Both the position numbers and the translations under genes were made by a program. A stretch of DNA of 34,277 nucleotides from an uncultured Porphyromonadaceae bacterium (GTDB lineage Bacteria; Bacteroidota; Bacteroidia; Bacteroidales; Muribaculaceae), in contig URQP01000009.1 in the NCBI GenBank assembly GCA_900550025.1, positions 1 to 34,277 of the forward strand, written 5' to 3'. The notes beneath the pieces are model-generated. The model was not told the origin of the DNA and searched no databases. It worked only from the letters and a program-made list of their open reading frames with translations. Each line of letters starts with the position of its first letter. Positions within the stretch are counted from its first letter, which is position 1. Shown here in pieces: positions 7,876 to 15,685 of the stretch.

Positions 7876-9855
7876 ATGAGAATTAGAAATTTATTGATTG
7901 CTATAATTTGCGTATTTATGCCGATTATTGCATATGCGCAGATGGTGTCTCCAGTAAAATGGGATATCAAGATTGAAAAAGAAAGCGATAAAGATGGCAT
8001 AATTATATTCAAAGCGTCTATTGAGCCGGGATGGCATCTGTATTCCATAAAATTACCGGATGGTGGGCCTGTGCCTACATCTGTAAAATGGGAAGAATTA
8101 AAGAATATAGAACTTTCCGGTTCTTTGATTGCCGAAAAGCCCGCACATAAAGAAAAGGATGCTAATTTCGATATGGTATTGGAATGGTGGACAGATAATG
8201 TTGTGCTTAAGCAAAATGTGAAATTCACCGATCCGAATGATTATGCTGTTTCCGGTTATGTACGGTATATGGCTTGCAATGACCAGACATGCCTTTCTCC
8301 TCAAAATGAGGATTTTAATTTTAAAAACACAGCTACGGTATCTGCCACGGCAGAAAATACGAAAATTGTGTCGGACGCAACGGCGGATACTTTAGCAGAG
8401 GTTGCTAATAAACCATCAACCGTAAGTAAATCCGATTATTGGAAACCGGTCGAATTTGATGAAAATCAAGAACTTGTTTCTCAAAAATCATTTTGGTACA
8501 TATTCATAGGCGGCTTTTTAGGCGGATTATTGGCTTTGTTTACTCCGTGTGTGTGGCCTATGATTCCCCTCACTGTAAGTTTCTTCCTGAAAAAGCATGG
8601 GAATAAACGGAAAGCCATACGCGATGCCTTAATCTATGGACTATCAATTGTCGTAATCTATTTAGCTGTAGGAATAATCATAACATTGGCATTCGGGCCG
8701 AACAAATTGAATGAATTGTCGACAAATGCTGTGTTCAACATAATATTTTTCCTGTTGCTGATAGTATTCGCAATGTCGTTTTTCGGGGCATTTGAAATCT
8801 CTTTGCCAAGCAAATGGACTAACAAGATGGATTCTACCGCGGAGCGGACAACCGGACTTGTAAGCATATTTTTCATGGCATTTACACTGATTCTGGTTTC
8901 TTTCTCGTGCACAGGGCCGATAATCGGGACTCTCCTTGTCGAGGCGGTTAGTCTCGGTGACCTAACAGGCCCGATAATAGGCATGGGGGCATTTGCATTG
9001 GCGCTGGCAATACCATTCACTATTTTTGCCATATTCCCATCTTGGCTTAAAGAGCTGCCAAAGTCTGGCGGTTGGATGAACACGGTGAAAGTGGTATTAG
9101 GCTTCATCGAACTTGCTTTGTCATTGAAATTTCTTTCAGTAGCCGATTTGGCATACGGATGGCGGATTCTCGACAGGGAGGTGTTTTTGGTGCTTTGGAT
9201 TGCTATTTTTGCCCTGCTGGGTATGTATCTTTTAGGAAAATTGCGTTTTACTTATGATTCTAAAACGGAGTCAATCGGTGTAGTGCGATTTTTCCTTGCA
9301 TTAATATCTATTTCTTTTTCAATATATCTTATACCCGGTCTGTGGGGCGCTCCTTTAAGGAGTGTAAGCGCTTTTGTCCCTCCATTGTCGACTCAAGATT
9401 TCAATCTTTATCAGAAAGAAAATTCACGGATATATGACGATTTTGATGAAGGTATGGCATTTGCTTCAGAAAATAAAAAGCCTGTATTTCTTGAATTCTC
9501 AGGATATGGTTGCGTGAATTGCCGCAAAATGGATGCTGCCGTAATTGATAAAGAGAATGTAAGACAGTATGTCGGACAAAATTTTGTGACAATAAAGCTT
9601 ATGGTTGACGACCGTAAGGAATTGAAAGAGGCTATGAAGGTGGTAGAAAACGGAAAAACCGTTAAGTTGCGTACCTACGGTGATTTATGGAGTTATCTGC
9701 AACGCCATAAGTTCGGGGCTAATTCACAGCCATATTATGTGGTGCTGAATAACGACGGCTCTTTGCTGTCCGGACCTGCTTATTATGACGAAGACATAGA
9801 TAAATTTATGAGTTTCTTAACAAAAGGTGTTGAAAAATATAATTCAGAGAAATGA
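7876..9855 (+). CDS. dsbD: Thiol:disulfide interchange protein DsbD
   Basis: DsbD carries reducing power from cytoplasmic thioredoxin across the inner membrane to periplasmic thiol proteins and cytochrome c maturation. An earlier in-frame TTG at 7840 lies inside the hairpin; the ATG at 7876 starts a good signal peptide ending AYA-Q, giving 659 residues. Domains in order: N-terminal DsbD-alpha domain with a Cys pair in ACNDQTC; a polytopic DsbD membrane domain with its redox cysteines in FTPCVWPM and FSCTGPIIG; and a C-terminal thioredoxin-like domain with CVNC in GYGCVNCRKM. All three cysteine pairs needed for the relay are therefore present. The stop overlaps the mazG start by 4 bases, which makes it the first gene of a coupled run with mazG, topB and a Nudix gene. 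Confidence 0.94.
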   Translation: MRIRNLLIAIICVFMPIIAYAQMVSPVKWDIKIEKESDKDGIIIFKASIEPGWHLYSIKLPDGGPVPTSVKWEELKNIELSGSLIAEKPAHKEKDANFDMVLEWWTDNVVLKQNVKFTDPNDYAVSGYVRYMACNDQTCLSPQNEDFNFKNTATVSATAENTKIVSDATADTLAEVANKPSTVSKSDYWKPVEFDENQELVSQKSFWYIFIGGFLGGLLALFTPCVWPMIPLTVSFFLKKHGNKRKAIRDALIYGLSIVVIYLAVGIIITLAFGPNKLNELSTNAVFNIIFFLLLIVFAMSFFGAFEISLPSKWTNKMDSTAERTTGLVSIFFMAFTLILVSFSCTGPIIGTLLVEAVSLGDLTGPIIGMGAFALALAIPFTIFAIFPSWLKELPKSGGWMNTVKVVLGFIELALSLKFLSVADLAYGWRILDREVFLVLWIAIFALLGMYLLGKLRFTYDSKTESIGVVRFFLALISISFSIYLIPGLWGAPLRSVSAFVPPLSTQDFNLYQKENSRIYDDFDEGMAFASENKKPVFLEFSGYGCVNCRKMDAAVIDKENVRQYVGQNFVTIKLMVDDRKELKEAMKVVENGKTVKLRTYGDLWSYLQRHKFGANSQPYYVVLNNDGSLLSGPAYYDEDIDKFMSFLTKGVEKYNSEK

Positions 9856-10655
9856 GCAATACAAAAGAATATAAATTAGAGGCTTTTTCAAAACTTCTCG
9901 ATGTGCTTGACGAACTTCGCGTGAAATGTCCGTGGGACAGGAAACAGACGAATGAAAGCTTGCGGTGCAACACTATCGAGGAAGTGTACGAATTAAGCAA
10001 TGCGTTATTGGATAATAATTCCGATGAGATAAGGAAAGAACTTGGCGATGTGTTGCTGCATATTATTTTTTATGCCAAAATAGCAGATGAAAAAGGGCAA
10101 TTCGATATTGCCGATGTTTGCGACTCTCTACGCAAAAAATTGATATTCCGCCATCCGCACGTGTTCGGAACGGTAAATGTTAAGGATTCATCGGATGTGG
10201 AACATAATTGGGAGACAATAAAGCTGAAAGAAAAAGGAGGAAACCGTACAATTCTTGCAGGCGTACCCGGAGCTTTACCGTCGATGATTAAAGCCGAACG
10301 GATACAGGAAAAAGCGTCGAATGCCGGTTTTGATTGGGAGCAACCCTCTGATGTGTGGAATAAGGTAAAAGAAGAAATATCGGAGGTGGAAACTGAAATA
10401 AAGAAAGGCAACAGCGATTGTCTTGAAAAGGAATTCGGAGACTTATTATTCAGTATAATCAACGCCGCACGTTTGTATAAGGTGAATGCCGACAATGCGT
10501 TGGAAGCTACAAATAAGAAATTTATCAGCCGTTTCAATTTTGTTGAAGCTGCAGCTAAGGATTTAGGTAAGAGTGTGACCGATATGACTCTTCAAGAAAT
10601 GGACGAGTTGTGGGATAAGGCAAAAGGATTGGAGAATAATATTGCGGCTGAATGA
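9852..10655 (+). CDS. mazG: Nucleoside triphosphate pyrophosphohydrolase MazG
   Basis: MazG hydrolyses (d)NTPs to the monophosphate and pyrophosphate and is thought to clear non-standard or excess nucleotides. The 267-residue protein has two MazG domains. The first contains CPWDRKQTNESL, the acidic EEVYEL helix and ELGDVLLHIIFYA; the second contains KEEISEVETEI and EFGDLLFSIINAARL. The E-x-x-E and E-x-x-D metal-binding residues are visible in both. Length is as expected for two-domain bacterial MazG (about 260-270). It starts inside the dsbD stop (ATGA) and ends inside the topB start, so all three are translationally coupled. This is the chromosomal housekeeping form, not the mazF-linked toxin context, since no toxin gene is nearby. 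Confidence 0.95.
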   Translation: MSNTKEYKLEAFSKLLDVLDELRVKCPWDRKQTNESLRCNTIEEVYELSNALLDNNSDEIRKELGDVLLHIIFYAKIADEKGQFDIADVCDSLRKKLIFRHPHVFGTVNVKDSSDVEHNWETIKLKEKGGNRTILAGVPGALPSMIKAERIQEKASNAGFDWEQPSDVWNKVKEEISEVETEIKKGNSDCLEKEFGDLLFSIINAARLYKVNADNALEATNKKFISRFNFVEAAAKDLGKSVTDMTLQEMDELWDKAKGLENNIAAE

Positions 10656-12673
10656 TTGTTTGCATAACAGAAAAGCCAAGTGTCGCTAAAGATATAGCTT
10701 CCATTTTAGGCGCGACAACAAGAAGAGACGGATATTTTGAGGGTAATGGCTATAAAGTGACGTGGACTTTTGGTCATCTTTGTACACTGAAAGAACCGCA
10801 GGATTACACAGAACGCTGGAAGCCGTGGAGTCTGGGCGCATTGCCGATGATTCCGCCAAAATTCGGAATCAAGCTGATTCCTGATAAGGGAATTGAGAAA
10901 CAATTCAACGTAATAGCTTCTTTAATAAAAGAAGCCGACGGCGTGGTCAATTGTGGCGATGCCGGACAGGAAGGTGAACTGATACAGCGGTGGGTGATGC
11001 AAAAAGCTGATTGCCATAAGCCGGTGGAACGCCTTTGGATTTCATCTCTTACAGATGAGAGCATTTCTGAAGGGTTCAAGCATCTTCGTCCCCAATCCGA
11101 TTTCGACAGTCTGTATTATGCTGGGTTGTCGAGAGCTATTGGCGACTGGATATTAGGGATGAACGCGACACGGTTGTATACGCTTATGTATTCGCAAAAC
11201 AGGAATGTGCTTTCCATAGGGAGGGTGCAAACTCCGACATTGGCTCTTATTGTGGCAAGGCAAAAAGAAATAGAGAACTTTAAGCCGGAGGATTATTGGG
11301 AAATACGTACGGTTTACCGCGATGTTGTCTTTAATTCCACGAAAGGAAAATATAAGACAGAAGCGGAAGCAGAATCAATTGTCGAAGCCATAAAAAGTGT
11401 GCCTTTAGAAATAGTGTCGTACACGACAAAAAAAGGGAAGGAAGCACCGCCACGCTTGTTTGACTTAACTTCATTGCAAGTGGAATGTGACAAGCGTTAT
11501 GGATATTCCGCAGATATGACATTGAAGTTGATACAATCACTTTATGAAAAGAAATTTACTACGTATCCGCGTGTCGATACCACATACCTCAGTGATGACA
11601 TATATTCTAAAGTGCCGGGAATTTTGCAAGCATTGACACCTTATTCGAAATTTACTAAAAGATTGATGGGGAAGAAATTGCCTAAATCTAAAAAGGTGTT
11701 TGACAATTCTAAAGTTACGGACCACCATGCTATAATCCCGACCAATGTCACTCCTGCTTCATATTTATCCATAGAGGAGAAGCGGGTATATGATATGGTG
11801 GCACGAAGATTTATTGCGGCTTTTTATCCTGATTGTGAATATAATCAAACCACTGTTTTAGCAAAAGCGGGGGAAATGGAATTTAAGGCGACAGGAAAAC
11901 AAATAATCTCTGACGGCTGGAGAGAGTTGTATAAGACTTCCCAAGACAATAATCCGGATTCTGGCGAGAATATTATGCCTATATTCACAGAAGGAGAATC
12001 AGGAAGCCATTCGCCGTCATCTGTAAAAAAGACGACACAGCCTCCCAAATATTATACAGAAGGTACATTGCTCAGGGCAATGGAAACAGCCGGAAAGCTG
12101 GTTGACGATGACGAGTTGCGCGAAGCGATGAAAGAAAATGGGATAGGGCGGCCATCAACCCGCGCAGCTATAATAGAGACGCTTTTCAAACGTAAATACA
12201 TTGTCAAGGAAAAAAAGAACCTTAAAGCCACTTCCGCAGGCATCGCACTTATTGATACTATCAAGGTAGATTTGTTAAAGTCGGCAAAACTGACGGGCTT
12301 ATGGGAAAACAAATTGCGCAAAATCGAAAGCAAGGAATATGACGCATTGCAATTTATAAATGAGTTGAAAACTCTTATTAGCAGCATTGTGATAGAGGTG
12401 CTTAGTGATAATAGCGGGAATAAAATCATAATAGCGGCTGACAGTAAGGACAATTCTTCCGCATCTGAAAAACCGAAGAGGAAACCGTCAATAAGAAAAT
12501 ATGAACAGATCGCATGCCCTTTATGCGGCAAAGGACATATTGTCAAAGGTAAGACAGCGTATGGGTGTAGTGAATTTAGAAACGGATGCACGTTCAGGGC
12601 AACGTTCGACGAATTTCCGGAAACACTTACGCCGTCGCAATTGAACAAGAAACTAATCGCTAAATCCAAATAA
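10652..12673 (+). CDS. topB: DNA topoisomerase III (type IA)
   Basis: TopB relaxes and decatenates DNA by single-strand passage. The 673-residue protein starts with a Toprim domain (about 1-140, ITEKPSVAKDIA), followed by the type IA core with active-site Tyr305 in the TTYPRVDTTYLS motif and the SIGRVQTPTL segment. Near the C terminus is a zinc-ribbon-like motif, CPLCGKGHI to CSEFRNGC. The Toprim acidic motif reads CGDAGQEGE rather than the usual DxDREGE, so the second Asp is Gly (residue 105). I recall this form in other Bacteroidota topB proteins, so it may be lineage-typical and not a defect. The gene overlaps mazG by 4 bases and the Nudix gene by 1 base. No conjugation genes are near, which argues for a chromosomal copy. 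Confidence 0.94.
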   Translation: MIVCITEKPSVAKDIASILGATTRRDGYFEGNGYKVTWTFGHLCTLKEPQDYTERWKPWSLGALPMIPPKFGIKLIPDKGIEKQFNVIASLIKEADGVVNCGDAGQEGELIQRWVMQKADCHKPVERLWISSLTDESISEGFKHLRPQSDFDSLYYAGLSRAIGDWILGMNATRLYTLMYSQNRNVLSIGRVQTPTLALIVARQKEIENFKPEDYWEIRTVYRDVVFNSTKGKYKTEAEAESIVEAIKSVPLEIVSYTTKKGKEAPPRLFDLTSLQVECDKRYGYSADMTLKLIQSLYEKKFTTYPRVDTTYLSDDIYSKVPGILQALTPYSKFTKRLMGKKLPKSKKVFDNSKVTDHHAIIPTNVTPASYLSIEEKRVYDMVARRFIAAFYPDCEYNQTTVLAKAGEMEFKATGKQIISDGWRELYKTSQDNNPDSGENIMPIFTEGESGSHSPSSVKKTTQPPKYYTEGTLLRAMETAGKLVDDDELREAMKENGIGRPSTRAAIIETLFKRKYIVKEKKNLKATSAGIALIDTIKVDLLKSAKLTGLWENKLRKIESKEYDALQFINELKTLISSIVIEVLSDNSGNKIIIAADSKDNSSASEKPKRKPSIRKYEQIACPLCGKGHIVKGKTAYGCSEFRNGCTFRATFDEFPETLTPSQLNKKLIAKSK

Positions 12674-13206
12674 TGATAAAAGAAGAAATTTTCCCTATAG
12701 TTGACGAAGCGGGCATAGTCATTGGTTCTGCCAGCAGAAAGGATTGCCATTCCGGTACTTTCCTTTTGCATCCTGTTGTACATTTGCACGTTTTTGATAA
12801 ACGTGGAAGGCTTTTTCTTCAGCATCGGTCGCTTCTAAAAGACATACAACCCGGAAAATGGGACACATCGGTAGGCGGACATATTGATTATGGTGAGGAG
12901 GTGATTGATGCTTTGTTCCGTGAAGCGCGCGAGGAACTCGGATTACAATCAATCCAACCTATATTTTTATATACTTATATCAATCGCACAGACAAGGAAG
13001 CTGAATATGTGAATACCTTTGCCACTGTCTGCGAACCGTCGGAAATAATCATAGATAACAATGAGATAACAGACGGGCGATTTTTTGATATGTCAGAAAT
13101 AGAGCCGTTGCTTGGAACAGGTTATTTTACACCAAACTTTGAATTGGAATTTCAAAAATTAAAGGATAACCAATCGTTGCTCGTTGAACATTTTGATATT
13201 CGCTAG
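12673..13206 (+). CDS. Nudix hydrolase (YfcD-like, IPP-isomerase-like subgroup)
   Basis: The 177-residue protein contains a perfect Nudix box, GX5EX7REXXEEXG, from Gly69 (GHIDYGEE ... REAREELGL) that binds Mg and cleaves nucleoside diphosphates linked to another group. The N-terminal part, including FPIVDEAGIVIGSASRKDCH, HPVVHLHVFD and LQHRSLLKDIQPGKWD, resembles the YfcD group, which is close to isopentenyl-diphosphate isomerase but lacks proven isomerase activity. The substrate is not known. The start codon shares one base with the topB stop (TAATG), so it is the last member of the dsbD-mazG-topB coupled run. With MazG in the same unit, a joint role in nucleotide clean-up is a reasonable inference. 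Confidence 0.9.
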   Translation: MIKEEIFPIVDEAGIVIGSASRKDCHSGTFLLHPVVHLHVFDKRGRLFLQHRSLLKDIQPGKWDTSVGGHIDYGEEVIDALFREAREELGLQSIQPIFLYTYINRTDKEAEYVNTFATVCEPSEIIIDNNEITDGRFFDMSEIEPLLGTGYFTPNFELEFQKLKDNQSLLVEHFDIR

Positions 13207-13231
13207 TGTTAAGTAAAACAAAAACAAAATT

Positions 13232-13435
13232 ATGAGTTTGACAATTCAATATGTAATAATAGGTGTCATATTCGCCATCATAATATTTGGAATAATAAGA
13301 ACAAAACTTAAAAAGAAGGAGAAAAGTCAATCTTTTTCGTGCAATTGCAGTTCTTGTTGTAGAAATTGCAATAGTTTGCAGCGGCAAAAAACAAATGAAG
13401 GGAATAAAAAATCTCTGGAAAATTTGTGTGATTAA
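13232..13435 (+). CDS. Small single-pass membrane protein with a cysteine cluster
   Basis: The product has 67 residues: one hydrophobic helix (about 6-22), a basic stretch (RTKLKKKEK), then five cysteines within 10 residues in the order CNCSSCCRNC, and a polar tail ending LCD. This layout resembles the short Cys-rich membrane proteins annotated as FeoB-associated, which may bind metal, but no feoB is near, so the name is only a resemblance. It lies 25 bases after the Nudix gene and probably rides on its transcript. Its last codons contain the -33 box of the tRNA-Cys promoter. The order of helix, basic residues and Cys cluster suggests a cytoplasmic metal-binding tail. It could be a chance frame, but the composition is that of a real protein. 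Confidence 0.62.
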   Translation: MSLTIQYVIIGVIFAIIIFGIIRTKLKKKEKSQSFSCNCSSCCRNCNSLQRQKTNEGNKKSLENLCD

Positions 13436-13454
13436 GGAAATGCTATTACCTTTG
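13423..13454 (+). promoter_or_regulatory. Promoter of tRNA-Cys
   Basis: TTTG at 13423-13426, a 20-base spacer and TACCTTTG at 13447-13454, about 19 bases before the tRNA. The -33 box lies inside the 3' end of the small membrane protein gene. Confidence 0.75.
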
Positions 13455-13473
13455 CATACGCAAAACGGAAAAT

Positions 13474-13545
13474 GGTTCCTTGGATGAGTGGCTTAGTCAG
13501 CGGTCTGCAAAACCGCGTACGGCGGTTCGAGTCCGCCAGGGACCT
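13474..13545 (+). tRNA. tRNA-Cys (anticodon GCA)
   Basis: A full cloverleaf can be folded. The acceptor GGTTCCT pairs with AGGGACC (one G-U pair). The anticodon stem CGGT/ACCG encloses loop CTGCAAA with anticodon GCA. The T arm GGCGG-TTCGAGT-CCGCC is perfect, and the discriminator is T, as usual for tRNA-Cys. The 3' CCA is not encoded (TCTAAG follows), so it must be added after transcription. Confidence 0.96.
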
Positions 13546-13547
13546 CT

Positions 13548-13577
13548 AAGGGAAGCTTGAACGGCTTCCTTTTTTTG
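13548..13577 (+). terminator. Terminator after tRNA-Cys
   Basis: GGAAGC (13551-13556) pairs with GCTTCC (13564-13569), extended outward by AAG/TTT pairs. An unbroken run of eight T follows. This is a classic intrinsic terminator that isolates tRNA-Cys from clpP. Confidence 0.88.
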
Positions 13578-13592
13578 TTGTCTTGGATTCAT

Positions 13593-13623
13593 TTTTAAAG
13601 TAAATATTTTTATACTATCTTTG
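13593..13623 (+). promoter_or_regulatory. Promoter of clpP-clpX
   Basis: TTTT at 13593-13596, a 19-base spacer and TATCTTTG at 13616-13623, with the clpP ATG at 13654. An in-frame TTG at 13621 falls inside the -7 box and so cannot be the start. Confidence 0.65.
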
Positions 13624-13653
13624 TCTATAGTTTCAAAAGAGAATAGGTTTTAT

Positions 13654-14328
13654 ATGAAAAACGATTTTAGAGATTTTGCTGTAAAGCATATCGGTATCAG
13701 CGGAACCACCGTTGATGATTATATGAAAATAACAAGCAGTTATATTTCTCCGACTATTATAGAAGAGCGTCAATTGAATGTTGCCCAAATGGATGTGTTT
13801 TCCAGATTAATGATGGACCGCATAATATTTTTGGGTACACAGATTGACGATTATACAGCAAATGTGATACAAGCGCAATTGCTGTATCTGGATACTTCGG
13901 ACCCCGGTAAGGATATTTCCATATACATTAATTCTCCGGGCGGTTCTGTGTATGCGGGATTAGGCATTTATGACACTATGCAGTATATTTCAAGTGATGT
14001 GCAAACCATTTGCACGGGGATAGCAGCATCGATGGCGGCGGTTCTCCTTGTTGCGGGAGAGAAGGGAAAGCGTTTTGCGTTGACTCATTCGCGTGTGATG
14101 ATACATCAGCCTATGGGAGGTGCTCAAGGACAAGCATCCGATATCGAAATAACGGCGAGGGAAATACAGAAATTGAAAAAGGAATTGTATACAATAATTT
14201 CCAATCATTCCGGGATGCCTTTCGACAGGGTGGAGCGGGACAGTGACAGGGATTACTGGATGACTGCGCCGGAAGCGAAAGAGTATGGAATGATAGACAA
14301 TATTCTTGTAAAAGAATCCCAGAAATAA
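13654..14328 (+). CDS. clpP: ATP-dependent Clp protease proteolytic subunit ClpP
   Basis: ClpP forms the double-ring serine protease chamber fed by ClpX. The 224-residue protein has the triad Ser126 (TGIAASMA), His151 (MIHQPMGG) and Asp196 ([11 protein letters not shown]). The YINSPGGSV segment of the family is at 91-99. An N-terminal extension of about 25 residues precedes the core, longer than in E. coli but common in Bacteroidota. It starts about 31 bases after its promoter and is followed after 1 base by clpX, so the two are coupled. In Bacteroides the order I recall is tig-clpP-clpX; here no trigger factor gene is immediately upstream, and tRNA-Cys sits there. Confidence 0.97.
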   Translation: MKNDFRDFAVKHIGISGTTVDDYMKITSSYISPTIIEERQLNVAQMDVFSRLMMDRIIFLGTQIDDYTANVIQAQLLYLDTSDPGKDISIYINSPGGSVYAGLGIYDTMQYISSDVQTICTGIAASMAAVLLVAGEKGKRFALTHSRVMIHQPMGGAQGQASDIEITAREIQKLKKELYTIISNHSGMPFDRVERDSDRDYWMTAPEAKEYGMIDNILVKESQK

Positions 14329-14329
14329 G

Positions 14330-15598
14330 ATGGCAAAAAAAAATAATACGGACGTAGGCTTACATCATTGCAGCTTTTGTGGACGTAGCGAATCGGAGGT
14401 TAATTTCCTGATTCCTACGATGGATCAGAAAGGGGCAATATGTGACTACTGCATTGACCAAGCGTATAATATAACAAAAGAATATTTTGGTGAAATTCCC
14501 GGTAAAAAAGGAACTTCGAATACTAAAAAATTTGATTTTAATCTCGGAAACATACCCAAGCCAAAAGAGATTGTTGCGTATCTTGACAATTATGTAATCG
14601 GGCAGGACAATGCGAAAAAACATCTTGCTGTAGCCGTTTATAATCATTATAAACGACTGTTGCAACCGCAGACTGACGGTGTGGAAATCGAGAAAAGCAA
14701 TATCATAATGGTAGGTCCGACCGGTACAGGAAAGACATTGCTGGCCAAGACAATCGCACGGCTGTTGAAAGTGCCTTTCGCGATTGTCGACGCAACCGTC
14801 TTGACAGAAGCTGGATACGTGGGGGAAGATATTGAGAGCTTGCTTGTCAGATTATTGCAAGCTTGCGATTACAATGTTGAAGAAGCCCAGCGTGGCATAG
14901 TGTTTATCGATGAAATAGACAAAATCGCGCGTAAAGGCGATAATCCGTCAATCACGAGAGATGTAAGCGGAGAAGGTGTCCAGCAAGGTTTGTTGAAACT
15001 GTTGGAAGGGTCGATTGTCAACGTTCCGCCAAATGGGGGCAGAAAGCATCCTGAGCAAAAAATGATTCCTGTGGATACGAAAAACATATTGTTTATTTGT
15101 GGCGGAGCATTCGAAGGCATTGAAAGGAAAATTGCGCAAAGGCTCAATACCCACGTGGTGGGCTACGGAGTAAATAATACCTATCGTAAATTACAGCGTG
15201 ACAATCTGATAAATTATGTAATGCCGCAAGATTTACGCGCGTTTGGACTGATTCCGGAAATAATAGGCCGTTTGCCTATACTTACAAATCTTGAACCATT
15301 GGACAGGAAAGCTTTGCGGAGGATTCTTACAGAGCCTAAGAATGCAATTACAAAGCAATACATCAAATTGTTTGAAATGGATGGAGTAAAACTGACATTC
15401 CAAGATGACGCATTGGATCTTATCGTAGACAAAGCCATTGAGTACAAACTTGGAGCCCGCGGGCTGCGTTCATTGACAGAATCAATTATGATTGACGCTA
15501 TGTATGAAGAGCCGTCAAATGGTTCGAAAGAGTTTATAGTGACAAAAGATTATGCGCTTGATAAGTTAAGTAAAGCTAATTTTGACGCAATGAAATAA
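14330..15598 (+). CDS. clpX: ATP-dependent Clp protease ATP-binding subunit ClpX
   Basis: ClpX is the AAA+ unfoldase that recognises tagged or specific proteins and threads them into ClpP. The 422-residue product has the N-terminal C4 zinc-binding domain (Cys14, Cys17, Cys38, Cys41), Walker A GPTGTGKT (129-136), the GYVGED pore-loop region (162-167), Walker B VFIDEID (191-197), and the sensor-2 motif GARGLRSL near the C terminus. Length is normal for the family (about 410-430). It begins 1 base after the clpP stop. The recQ gene follows after a gap of 87 bases with its own promoter. Confidence 0.98.
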   Translation: MAKKNNTDVGLHHCSFCGRSESEVNFLIPTMDQKGAICDYCIDQAYNITKEYFGEIPGKKGTSNTKKFDFNLGNIPKPKEIVAYLDNYVIGQDNAKKHLAVAVYNHYKRLLQPQTDGVEIEKSNIIMVGPTGTGKTLLAKTIARLLKVPFAIVDATVLTEAGYVGEDIESLLVRLLQACDYNVEEAQRGIVFIDEIDKIARKGDNPSITRDVSGEGVQQGLLKLLEGSIVNVPPNGGRKHPEQKMIPVDTKNILFICGGAFEGIERKIAQRLNTHVVGYGVNNTYRKLQRDNLINYVMPQDLRAFGLIPEIIGRLPILTNLEPLDRKALRRILTEPKNAITKQYIKLFEMDGVKLTFQDDALDLIVDKAIEYKLGARGLRSLTESIMIDAMYEEPSNGSKEFIVTKDYALDKLSKANFDAMK

Positions 15599-15616
15599 AT
15601 ATCGCCGCAAAATTAA

Positions 15617-15647
15617 TTGGTATATTGTCGATAGATTCGTATTTTTG
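15617..15647 (+). promoter_or_regulatory. Promoter of recQ-rluA
   Basis: TTGG at 15617-15620, a 19-base spacer and TATTTTTG at 15640-15647. The leader to the recQ ATG at 15686 would be about 30 bases. Confidence 0.65.
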
Positions 15648-15685
15648 TAATAGAGGTTAATCGCATACAATATCAGTTTTAAAAT

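Noticed and set aside
12052..12825. A 257-codon open frame on the minus strand across the 3' end of topB
   Set aside because: It runs opposite topB and the Nudix gene, both with full catalytic motifs, and its translation has the Ser/Phe/Leu-rich look of an antisense frame with no recognisable domain.
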